Positions 57,346-64,000 of a stretch of DNA of 64,000 nucleotides are shown one piece after another. Position 1 is the stretch's first letter, and each line of letters begins with the position of its first letter. The DNA comes from Rhodobacteraceae bacterium D3-12. Its GTDB lineage: Bacteria; Pseudomonadota; Alphaproteobacteria; Rhodobacterales; Rhodobacteraceae. The stretch spans positions 1,612,001 through 1,676,000 of the forward strand of contig CP104793.1 in the NCBI GenBank assembly GCA_025916135.1, written 5' to 3'. A model generated the notes under the pieces. It saw only the letters and a list, made by a program, of their open reading frames with translations, had not been told where the DNA came from and made no database searches. A program made the position numbers and the translations under genes.

Positions 57346-58240
57346 GCGGGCGGGTTTCGGCGTCTTTTGCCGCCACTTCCTCGGCCCAATCGGCAAAGGC
57401 GCGGACCTTGGGGTTGCGCCAGCTGTCCTGCGCCGCAATCAGGCTATAGCGGCCAAAGTCGGTGGCGCAGGCCATGTCGGGAAAGGGCAGATGCAACGCG
57501 CCGCTGTCCAACTCCTCGCGACAGAGCGCAAGATCGACCATCAGAACACCGGTGCCAAAACGGGCCGCACGCGCCGCCATATCAAGGTTGGGAAAGCTTT
57601 CGCCTTGTGCCGCATCAACGCCGTTGATCCCGAAATGGTCCAGCCAGATCGCCCAATCGGTGCTGCGTGGCCGGTCATGCAAAAGCGTGGTCCGGGCCAG
57701 ATCGGCAGGGCTGTCGAGCGGCAAAAGACCGGGGGCGCAGGCCGGGGACAGCAGCATGGGAAACAGCGGGCGGGCGGTGATATGCGCAGGCCGTCCGGGG
57801 ATATGTTCCAGCGAGAGGCCAAGGTCGTATTCGGCGGCATCAAACCCGGTTTCGCCATAGAAATCGGTGGTCACGCGCAGATTGATGTCGGGGTGGCGCT
57901 CGCGAAAGGCCTGTAGGCGGGGAAACAACCAGCGGATCGACAGGGCGGGCGGGCAGATCATGCGCAGATCGTCGGCCCCGGCAGAGAGCCGCGAGGTTTC
58001 CCGCTCGATCCGCGCAAAAGCATCGGTGAGCACCGGCAAAAGCCGCTGCCCCGCAGTGGTCAGATCGACCCCCTTGGCATGCCTGCGAAACAGCGCCACG
58101 CCAAGATGCTCTTCGAGCAGTTTCACATGCCGGCTGATCGCGCCACGGGTGACGCAAAGCTCGTCCGCGGCGGCGATATAGCCATTGTGGCGGGCGGCGG
58201 CCTCGAAAGCGCGCAGGGCGTTGAGCGGGGGCAGGGGCAT
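57305..58240 (-). CDS. LysR regulator, GcvA-like
   Basis: This 311-residue LysR protein begins PPLNALRAFEAAARHNGYIA, typical of the GcvA/AmpR branch, and continues with a standard effector-binding domain. The final residues (RPLIPTTASPQSPTS) are encoded in the 41 bases that overlap the exporter gene. An earlier original stop may have been lost. Its target is unknown; the small gene on the other strand at 58337 is divergent. Confidence 0.88.
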   Translation of the reverse strand: MPLPPLNALRAFEAAARHNGYIAAADELCVTRGAISRHVKLLEEHLGVALFRRHAKGVDLTTAGQRLLPVLTDAFARIERETSRLSAGADDLRMICPPALSIRWLFPRLQAFRERHPDINLRVTTDFYGETGFDAAEYDLGLSLEHIPGRPAHITARPLFPMLLSPACAPGLLPLDSPADLARTTLLHDRPRSTDWAIWLDHFGINGVDAAQGESFPNLDMAARAARFGTGVLMVDLALCREELDSGALHLPFPDMACATDFGRYSLIAAQDSWRNPKVRAFADWAEEVAAKDAETRPLIPTTASPQSPTS

Positions 58241-58336
58241 GGGCGTGCCTTTGGGTTAGGTTTGCTGAGCCATGGTACGAGGTTTACTGGTTTGATTGCA
58301 AACGCGATGCGCCGGTATCTTGCTTATGCGTAAGTC

Positions 58337-58636
58337 ATGAGTGGAGCGCTGGCGATGGCGTTGGTAACAAGATCAACCAGCGGGCGGCTAACCCGGATCA
58401 GTTTTATTGCGCCTTGGATGACCCGTCTGGCGCGGCGATGGCGGGGCGCTTCCCTGCGCCGGGCGATGGAGGATGACCTGTTGCGCCTTGAGGAAACCGC
58501 GCCGCATTTGTTGGCTGATGTCGGGTTTGTCGAAAACAGGCAGGCGTCATGCGCGGCGCGAAAAGTGATGGTCGCGCCGGGGCATCGCCTAGAGCTTGAT
58601 CAGATCGCGGCGCAGCGCCATGCGACACGACGTTAA
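58337..58636 (+). CDS. Small basic hypothetical protein
   Basis: A 99-residue open frame rich in Arg and Ala. The part from WMTRLARRWRGASLRRAMED to LLADVGFVENR recalls, weakly, the Arg-rich helix and Leu-x-Asp-x-Gly pattern of DUF1127-type proteins. The start is uncertain (ATG at 58337 or 58355) and no strong ribosome site is seen. It is included because it fills a gap between two genes and has a plausible helical core; it may be spurious. Confidence 0.35.
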   Translation: MSGALAMALVTRSTSGRLTRISFIAPWMTRLARRWRGASLRRAMEDDLLRLEETAPHLLADVGFVENRQASCAARKVMVAPGHRLELDQIAAQRHATRR

Positions 58637-58684
58637 CATGTTTCAGACCTTGAAGCCCCCAAGCAATCGTGAACAGATGGCGGA

Positions 58685-59590
58685 ATGCAGACCGAGCCAG
58701 TTTCAAACCCCGCCAAGGGTGTGCTTTGGATGATCCTCACCGGGTTTTTGTTCGTCGCGGTGAACGCGATGGTCAAGGCCATGGGCACGCGCATTCCCGC
58801 GCCCGAGGCGGCGTTTTTACGCTATGCCTTTGGTTTGTTGCTGTTGCTGCCGATGATCCGCCCGTTGATCCGGGCCAAGCTGACGCGCCGGCAGATGACG
58901 TTTTTCGCATGGCGCGGCGTGGCGCATACGGCGGCGGTGTGCCTGTGGTTTTATGCCATGGCGCGCATCCCGATTGCTGATGTGACGGTGCTGAATTACC
59001 TATCGCCGATTTATGTCACGCTGGGGGCGGCGTTGTTTCTGGGCGAAAAGCTGGCTTTGCGGCGGATTTTGGCGATTGTGGCGGCGTTGATCGGGGCGCT
59101 GATCATTCTGCGGCCGGGGTTTCGCGAGGTCGGAGACGGGCATTTGGCGATGCTGGTGGCGGCGGTGTTTTTCGCGGTCTCTTATCTGATTGCCAAGCGG
59201 ATGGCCGATGACACCGGCGCGGCGGTGACGGTGACGATGCTCTCGCTGACTGTGGCGGTCGGCCTGTTGCCGCTGGCGATTATGAACTGGGTCACGCCGA
59301 CCTTGTATGAGGCGGCCATGTTGTTCGGGGTGGCGGTTTTTGCCACCGCCGGGCATTACACCATGTCGGTCGCGCTGTCGCTGGCGCCGGTGACGGTGAC
59401 GCAGCCGGTCGGATTTTTGCAACTGGTCTGGGCGGTGCTTTTGGGCTGGTTGGTGTTTGAAGAGGGCTTGGATGTCTATGTGTTGTTGGGCGGCGGGCTG
59501 ATCATTGCCGCGATCAGCTTTATGACATGGCGCGAGGCGGTGTTGAAACGCCGGATGCGCACGCCGGTGGTGGGCGAGACCAAACTGTAA
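58685..59590 (+). CDS. DMT-family (EamA) metabolite exporter
   Basis: The 301-residue product has ten membrane segments in two EamA repeats (VLWMILTGFLFVAVNAMVKA and LAMLVAAVFFAVSYLIAKRM). Relatives export amino acids or related metabolites. The substrate is not fixed. The ATG at 58685 is used. A GTATTT-type repeat begins six bases after the stop. Confidence 0.9.
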   Translation: MQTEPVSNPAKGVLWMILTGFLFVAVNAMVKAMGTRIPAPEAAFLRYAFGLLLLLPMIRPLIRAKLTRRQMTFFAWRGVAHTAAVCLWFYAMARIPIADVTVLNYLSPIYVTLGAALFLGEKLALRRILAIVAALIGALIILRPGFREVGDGHLAMLVAAVFFAVSYLIAKRMADDTGAAVTVTMLSLTVAVGLLPLAIMNWVTPTLYEAAMLFGVAVFATAGHYTMSVALSLAPVTVTQPVGFLQLVWAVLLGWLVFEEGLDVYVLLGGGLIIAAISFMTWREAVLKRRMRTPVVGETKL

Positions 59591-59595
59591 GCGGC

Positions 59596-59640
59596 GGGGG
59601 CCAGCCCCCGCACCCCCGGGATATTTTCGGTCAGATGAAG
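59596..59640 (+). repeat. GTATTT-family repeat with GGGGCCAGCCCC head
   Basis: GGGGCCAGCCCC, then CACCCCCGGGATATTTTC, then TCAGATGAAG. This is the plus-strand counterpart of the element at 41214. It lies between the convergent stops of the DMT exporter and choV. Confidence 0.7.
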
Positions 59641-59681
59641 GGGCTCAGGGGGTGGGTCAGTCAGGCATTGTCGGGCTGGGT

Positions 59682-60716
59682 TCAGGCGCGGGGGTCGAGC
59701 AATTTGGCGAGCACGCGGTCCTTGGTGACCTGACCGATGAGGGTGCCGTTTTCTTCGACCCCGACGGGGGCGCCGGTGTGGCCGACCTTGTCCATGACTT
59801 CGCGGATGTCGGTTTCGGGCGGGACGCTGGTGGCCGGGGTGCCGGTGGCGGGTTCCATCACGTCGCGCGCGCAGAGCACGCCGAGCGGGTTCATATGGGC
59901 CACAAAATCGGCCACGTAGTCATTGGCGGGGTTCGAGAAAATCTCTTGCGGGGTGCCGCATTGCACGATGCGCCCGCCCTCCATGATGGCGATGCGATTG
60001 CCAAGTTTGAAGGCCTCGTCGAGGTCATGGGAGACGAAGATGATGGTGCGGTGCAGGCGCTTTTGCAGGTCGAGCAGCTCGTCCTGAAGCTTGTTTCGAA
60101 TTAGCGGGTCGAGCGCCGAAAACGGCTCATCCATCAGCAGGATCGGCGCATCGGTGACAAAGGCGCGGGCGAGGCCGACGCGCTGTTGCATGCCGCCTGA
60201 AAGCTCGCCCACCTTGCGGTCGGCCCAATCCGACAGGCCAACGGTGGCGAGCTGTTCATCGACCTTGGCGCGGCGCGCCGCCGGGGCCATGCCGCCGAGC
60301 TCAAGCCCGAGGCCGACGTTTTCACGCACAGAGCGCCACGGCAGCAGGCCGAATTGCTGGAACACCATGGCGACATGGCTTTGGCGGATGCGGCGCAGGG
60401 CGGTTTCACCGGCGTTGGTGACATCGACATAGGCGTTGCCGTCGTGGACCTCGACCTTGCCGCGCACCACGGGGTTGAGCCCGTTGACGGCCCTGAGCAG
60501 GGTGGATTTGCCCGACCCGGAGAGGCCCATAAGCACGAGGATCTCGCCCTCGGCCACCTCAAGCGCGCAGTCATGCACGCCGAGCACTTGGCCGGTCATG
60601 CTCTTGATCTCTTCACGCTCGCCGCCTTCGTCCATCAGGGGCAGGGCGCTGGCGGGTTTGTCGCCGAAAACGATCGAGACATTGTCGAATTTGACGATGG
60701 GTTTTGCGGTGCTCAT
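59682..60716 (-). CDS. choV: Choline/glycine-betaine ABC transporter ATPase
   Basis: The 344-residue ProV/ChoV-type ATPase has Walker A GLSGSGKST, signature LSGGMQQRVGLARA and Walker B ILLMDEPFSALD. A C-terminal CBS-like region (about 275-340, VLCARDVMEPATG and TGAPVGVEENGTLIGQV) may sense ionic strength or ligand. The ATG at 60716 lies one base after the choW stop, so the two are coupled. With choX and choW it forms an uptake system for choline. Confidence 0.93.
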   Translation of the reverse strand: MSTAKPIVKFDNVSIVFGDKPASALPLMDEGGEREEIKSMTGQVLGVHDCALEVAEGEILVLMGLSGSGKSTLLRAVNGLNPVVRGKVEVHDGNAYVDVTNAGETALRRIRQSHVAMVFQQFGLLPWRSVRENVGLGLELGGMAPAARRAKVDEQLATVGLSDWADRKVGELSGGMQQRVGLARAFVTDAPILLMDEPFSALDPLIRNKLQDELLDLQKRLHRTIIFVSHDLDEAFKLGNRIAIMEGGRIVQCGTPQEIFSNPANDYVADFVAHMNPLGVLCARDVMEPATGTPATSVPPETDIREVMDKVGHTGAPVGVEENGTLIGQVTKDRVLAKLLDPRA

Positions 60717-60717
60717 A

Positions 60718-61551
60718 TCATCTCTCCACGCGCAGCATACGGTCAAGGGCGATGGCCACGGCGACAATCACGATCCCGCTTTCGAAACCGAGCGGCGCGT
60801 TCACCGTGTTGAGCGCACGCACCACCGGCACGCCAAGCCCGTCGGCGCCGACCAGCCCCGAGATCACCACCATCGACAGCGACAGCATGATCGTCTGGTT
60901 GAGACCGGTCATGATTTGCGGGAAAGCATAGGGCAGTTCGACCTTCCACAGGGTCTGGCGCGGGGTCGCGCCAAAGGCGCGGGCGGCCTCGGTCAGGGCG
61001 GTGGGCACTTGGCTCACGCCCAGTTGGGTCAGGCGGATCGGCGCGGGCAGCACGAAGATGAAGGTCGCCACAAGCCCCGGCACCATGCCGATGCCAAACA
61101 GCACGATCATCGGGATCAGATAGACGAATGTCGGGATCGTTTGCATCATGTCGAGCACCGGCAGGATGAACGAATAGAACCGCGGGTTATGCGCCGCGTA
61201 GATGCCGATGGGCACGCCCACGCCCATACAGAACGCCCCGGCAAAGAGGATCAGGGTGAGGCTTTCTGTGGTGGCCTCCCAATAGCCCTGATTGATGACG
61301 AAGAGGAAGCAGACCACCACCACCACCACCCGTTTCCAGTCACGCTGTAGCGCCCATGTGAGGGCGGCAAAGACCAGCACCATGACATAGGCCGGCAGGA
61401 ACTGCAGCCCGGCCAGCACCACGTCAATGGTCGTGGACAGCACCGTTTCGACCACATCGAAAAAGCCGCCGGCCTTGTCGATCAGCCAATCAAACGCGTC
61501 CGAAACGTTGCGCCCGATCAGGAGTTTGCCGTCTTCATTGAGTAGAGCCAT
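60718..61551 (-). CDS. choW: Choline/glycine-betaine ABC transporter permease
   Basis: The 277-residue membrane protein has a ProW-type permease core (PIGIYAAHNPRFYSFILPVL, DMMQTIPTFVYLIPMIVLFG) and the EAA-like loop EAARAFGATPRQTLWKVELP. The ATG at 61551 directly follows the stop of the GIY-YIG gene (TGA-ATG), so translation of the two is linked. Confidence 0.94.
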   Translation of the reverse strand: MALLNEDGKLLIGRNVSDAFDWLIDKAGGFFDVVETVLSTTIDVVLAGLQFLPAYVMVLVFAALTWALQRDWKRVVVVVVCFLFVINQGYWEATTESLTLILFAGAFCMGVGVPIGIYAAHNPRFYSFILPVLDMMQTIPTFVYLIPMIVLFGIGMVPGLVATFIFVLPAPIRLTQLGVSQVPTALTEAARAFGATPRQTLWKVELPYAFPQIMTGLNQTIMLSLSMVVISGLVGADGLGVPVVRALNTVNAPLGFESGIVIVAVAIALDRMLRVER

Positions 61552-62337
61552 TCAAGTCGCCTTGTTCAGTGTTGTCCATCCCGCTTCAGTCTCAGCAAAA
61601 AGCGCTGCGTTTTCTGCGAGGAGGCGGATCGTTTTTGAGTGTAAAACGTCGTGTTTGGAAGCGTCGTTAAGTGAAACCGAAATATCGGTGCTAGTATCAA
61701 GAAGGACAATTTCATTGTCTACTAGGCATTCGCGGATCAGCTTGTTGACCCAGATGGAGGTTGACTGTGTGGCGCCGGGGGTCCGGTAATTCTGCATCCG
61801 CCGCCTCAGGTTGGTCGTTTCGCCGACATAGACACTGCGGCGGTGTGGAAAGCGAAACCTGTAGATGCCTGCAATCGGTTTCAGTATCGGAAAGAGAAGT
61901 TTCTCTAGACCGTCCAGCGCCACTTCGCCGCCACTGTGCCAAAGCAAGGCGGTCGTGATTTTGATGTGCGAAACCCCGGATGGGGCGGGCTTTGTGGCGG
62001 TTGGCTCTTGGGCTGCAACCGTGGCAGGAACTGGTTTGCCCGGCGGCACCGCCGGGCAGCGCCCGTCCGCCCCCCTGGGCGGGCGCTTCTCGCCCACCCG
62101 CGGACGGGCGCTGCCCTCAGTTGGCAATGCTGCGTGCACTTTTTCGGTGGGAAAATTCTGAATGGCTAAGCCGGGCTGTTTGTCACGTGAGATTAGACCC
62201 TCAGCTACCAATTTTCGGCAGCGGGCATTGATCTGTTGGTGTCGGGATGGGCCGCCCGGCAGGGCGTGCGTGAGCCCGGCATCGCTGATGCCGGGCCTTT
62301 GCTTGATTAGCTCGAATATGTCGTCGATCAGGGCCAA
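61552..62337 (-). CDS. GIY-YIG domain protein with N-terminal helix-turn-helix-like region, inside the cho operon
   Basis: The 261-residue protein has a winged-helix-like start (DIFELIKQRPGISDAGLTHA, residues 4-60) and a Pro/Arg/Ala-rich linker. A GIY-YIG nuclease-type domain at about 155-255 carries GIYRF, SVYVGET, the Arg helix LRRRMQNY and an acidic residue in LLAENAAL. The family cleaves DNA; whether this one does is not known. The start is a TTG at 62337, eight bases after the choX stop, and its stop touches the choW ATG. It is thus inserted between the binding protein and the permease genes. Residues about 74-100 of the linker are encoded by a hairpin repeat. Confidence 0.8.
   Translation of the reverse strand: MALIDDIFELIKQRPGISDAGLTHALPGGPSRHQQINARCRKLVAEGLISRDKQPGLAIQNFPTEKVHAALPTEGSARPRVGEKRPPRGADGRCPAVPPGKPVPATVAAQEPTATKPAPSGVSHIKITTALLWHSGGEVALDGLEKLLFPILKPIAGIYRFRFPHRRSVYVGETTNLRRRMQNYRTPGATQSTSIWVNKLIRECLVDNEIVLLDTSTDISVSLNDASKHDVLHSKTIRLLAENAALFAETEAGWTTLNKAT
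62038..62116. repeat. Hairpin repeat within the GIY-YIG gene
   Basis: Two adjoining hairpins lie inside the coding sequence. GCCCGGCGG-CA-CCGCCGGGC spans 62038-62057. A perfect 17-bp stem (62054-62070 and 62100-62116) has a 29-nt loop ending CGCCCACCC. Stem style and loop end resemble the hairpins of composite repeats A to C. The frame reads through them as the protein's linker. Confidence 0.75.
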
Positions 62338-62345
62338 AAGCCGGC

Positions 62346-63287
62346 TTACATGCCCAGCTTGGCCTTGACCGCTGCGGCCGCGTCGCCGCCGTCCATCGTG
62401 GTCACACCTTCAAGCCATGCCATATAGGCGTCGGGGTTGGCTTTGAGCCAGGCGCTCGCCGCCTTGGCCGGGTCGGTCCCGTCATTCAGGATCGCGCCCA
62501 TGATCTCGTTCTCCATGGCCAGCGTGAATTTGAGATTGCCAAGCAGCGCGCCGACGTTCTTGCACTCGGCGGCATAGCCCGCGCGGGTGTTGGTATAAAC
62601 CGTCGCACCGCCCAGATCGGGACCAAAGAAATCGTCACCACCGGTGAGGTAGCCCATCTCGAAATTGGCGTTCATCGGGTGCGGTTCCCAGCCGAGGAAG
62701 ACGATCGGTTCGCCCTTTTTGGAGGCGCGCGCAACCTGTGCCAGCATGCCTTGCTCCGAGCTTTCGGCAACTTGCATGCCCTTGAGGCCGAAGGCATCGG
62801 CGTCGATCATCGACTGGATCAGGCGGTTGCCGTCGTTGCCCGGCTCGATGCCATAGATCTTGCCGTCAAGCGCATCGGCATGTTTGGCGATATCGGCGAA
62901 ATCCTTGATGCCCATGTCCATCGCGGCCTTGTTCACGGCCAGCGTATATTTCGCGCCTTCGAGGTTCTCGCGCAGGGTGTCCACGGTTTTGGCTTCGCGG
63001 TAAGGCGCAATGTCGCCTTCCATCGTCGGCATCCAGTTGCCAAGGAACACATCGACATCGCCATCGGCCATGGCGCGGTAGGTCACCGGCACGCTCAGCA
63101 CCTTGATGTCGGTCTCATAACCGAGCGCCTCGAGCACAACGGTGGTGGCGGCGGTTGTGGCGGTGATATCGGTCCAGCCAACGTCCGAGAAGGTCACCTT
63201 GCCACAGGCGGCATGGCTCTCTGCAAAGGCAGGCGCGGCGCTCATCGCGGCAAGCGCAAAGGCGGAAAGGGTGGTTTTCAAGGTCAT
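62346..63287 (-). CDS. choX: Choline-binding periplasmic protein
   Basis: The 313-residue substrate-binding protein has a signal peptide (MTLKTTLSAFALAAMSAAPAFA). It carries the ChoX/ProX-type aromatic positions in DVGWTDITATTA, LGNWMPTM and LGWEPHPMN, expected to cage a quaternary ammonium group. It heads the cho operon and is divergent from betI, sharing a 99-bp gap with a palindrome. Choline is favoured over betaine because of the betI-betC neighbours. Confidence 0.93.
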   Translation of the reverse strand: MTLKTTLSAFALAAMSAAPAFAESHAACGKVTFSDVGWTDITATTAATTVVLEALGYETDIKVLSVPVTYRAMADGDVDVFLGNWMPTMEGDIAPYREAKTVDTLRENLEGAKYTLAVNKAAMDMGIKDFADIAKHADALDGKIYGIEPGNDGNRLIQSMIDADAFGLKGMQVAESSEQGMLAQVARASKKGEPIVFLGWEPHPMNANFEMGYLTGGDDFFGPDLGGATVYTNTRAGYAAECKNVGALLGNLKFTLAMENEIMGAILNDGTDPAKAASAWLKANPDAYMAWLEGVTTMDGGDAAAAVKAKLGM

Positions 63288-63323
63288 TTTCAGGTCTCCC
63301 GGTTGATTTCGTCATTTTTCTTG

Positions 63324-63337
63324 ATTGACGAGTCAAT
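63324..63337. promoter_or_regulatory. Predicted BetI operator
   Basis: The perfect palindrome ATTGAC-GA-GTCAAT lies in the middle of the 99-bp gap between choX and betI. It is placed to control both directions. BetI is a choline-responsive repressor known to bind such a site upstream of bet genes; the match here is by position and symmetry. Confidence 0.65.
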
Positions 63338-63386
63338 AAAAACAAAACAAGCTAAATGCAACACCCCCATATTTTCGGAGTCTGGG

Positions 63387-63971
63387 ATGCCAAAGCTCGG
63401 AATGGAGCCTATTCGACGCGAAGCACTAGTGAAAGCAACGATTGCGGAAATCGGTGTGCGCGGCACGTTGGATGTGACCGTCAGCCAGATCGCGCGCCGC
63501 GCGGGCATGTCGAGCGCGCTGGCGCATCACTATTTCGGCTCCAAGGAAAAGATCCTTTTGGCGGCCATGCGATATGTGATGGGCGTCTATGCCGCCGAGG
63601 TGCGCGGCGCGCTGGCCATGGCCGACACCCCTGAGGCGCGGGTCGAAGCGATCGTGCGGGCGTCATTTTCGGAACGGAATTTTCGCAGCGAAACCGTGGC
63701 GGGCTGGCTGAATTTTTATGTGCTGGCACAGACCTCGGACGAGGCGCGCCGCCTGTTGCATGTCTATCACCGGCGGTTGCATTCCAACCTGTGCCACGCG
63801 TTGCGCCCGCTGGTGGGGGCGCGCGCCGATGAAATGGCAGACCGTATCGCGGCGCTGATTGACGGCGTATATCTGCGCCAGTCGCTGGGGCGGGGGCAGC
63901 CCGACCGCGATGCGGCGGTCGCGCAATTGCGCCGCTGCGTGTCACTCGAGCTGAAACAAGGTGCAACATGA
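63387..63971 (+). CDS. betI: Choline-responsive TetR repressor BetI
   Basis: This 194-residue TetR regulator begins MPKLGMEPIRREALVKATIA and has the helix-turn-helix VSQIARRAGMSSALAHHYFG followed by SKEKIL. The BetI-typical sequence continues to the end. BetI represses glycine betaine synthesis genes until choline is present. The ATG at 63387 is used; the frame is open much further upstream, antisense to choX, which is not coding. Its stop overlaps the betC ATG (ATGA). Confidence 0.94.
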   Translation: MPKLGMEPIRREALVKATIAEIGVRGTLDVTVSQIARRAGMSSALAHHYFGSKEKILLAAMRYVMGVYAAEVRGALAMADTPEARVEAIVRASFSERNFRSETVAGWLNFYVLAQTSDEARRLLHVYHRRLHSNLCHALRPLVGARADEMADRIAALIDGVYLRQSLGRGQPDRDAAVAQLRRCVSLELKQGAT

Positions 63972-64000
63972 GCAAACCCAACATCCTGATCTTTATGGTG
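63968..64000 (+). CDS. betC: Choline-sulfatase, 5' end
   Basis: Only 11 codons are in the window (MSKPNILIFMV). This is the usual start of choline-sulfatase, which releases choline from choline-O-sulfate. The identification rests on this short match and on the betI-betC order seen in rhizobia and roseobacters. The ATG overlaps the betI stop by four bases. Confidence 0.75.
   Translation, partial: MSKPNILIFMV

Noticed and set aside
62679-63386. Extension of betI upstream to 62679
   Set aside because: That part is antisense to choX. The ATG at 63387 gives a normal TetR N-terminus and length.

Overview
The window reads as chromosomal DNA of an alphaproteobacterium of the Rhodobacteraceae (Roseobacter-type). 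Supporting signs are high GC content, the lpxC-bamD-recN order, an aerobic cobaltochelatase pair (cobS/cobT), a short ProRS without an editing insertion, an HdaA-type DnaA relative next to ppk and ppx, a tandem glycine riboswitch ahead of gcvT-gcvH-gcvP, and a choline uptake/oxidation locus (choXWV, betI, betC). I see no rRNA, tRNA, prophage, transposase or CRISPR array.

Layout. 1-3.2 kb: the end of the cell-envelope cluster (lpxC, bamD) and recN. 3.5-8.6 kb: a LuxR-alpha/beta-hydrolase fusion regulator, an FAD-linked oxidase and a ClC channel. 8.6-16 kb: a minus-strand block with pepP, cobT and cobS, with three small genes lying between the cob genes. 16-19 kb: an ECF sigma/anti-sigma pair followed by a fasciclin protein and a Tat-exported MsrB, which looks like an envelope oxidative-stress module. 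19-31.5 kb: J-domain protein, bolA, several proteins of unknown function (including a 680-residue TPR protein), a SulP transporter, gatB and a lytic transglycosylase. 31.5-36 kb: gltX, a MATE exporter, a GGCT-like enzyme and an NsrR-type regulator. 36-41 kb: the glycine cleavage operon. 41-46 kb: an inositol-monophosphatase-like gene, a YbbA/YbbP-type ABC exporter and divergent tesA. 46-55.6 kb: cspA, ppx, ppk, hdaA, an AI-2E permease, proS and yebC. 55.7-59.6 kb: LysE with its LysR regulator, a second LysR and a DMT exporter. 59.7-64 kb: the choline operon choX-(GIY-YIG gene)-choW-choV, divergent from betI-betC.

The most unusual content is non-coding. At least five families of short intergenic repeat can be followed by eye. 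One is a composite element of about 265-320 bp in three copies. Its first part is a long perfect hairpin whose stem differs at each site. Two copies share an identical 17-nt loop whose minus strand matches a tight G-quadruplex motif. A related hairpin sits in frame inside the GIY-YIG gene. Another family is a four-unit array with an 11-bp period at two distant loci.

Three conserved housekeeping genes (gltX, gcvT and the inositol-monophosphatase homologue) each contain one frameshift with all family motifs intact on both sides. Sequencing or assembly error is the simplest explanation, although real lesions cannot be excluded from sequence alone.
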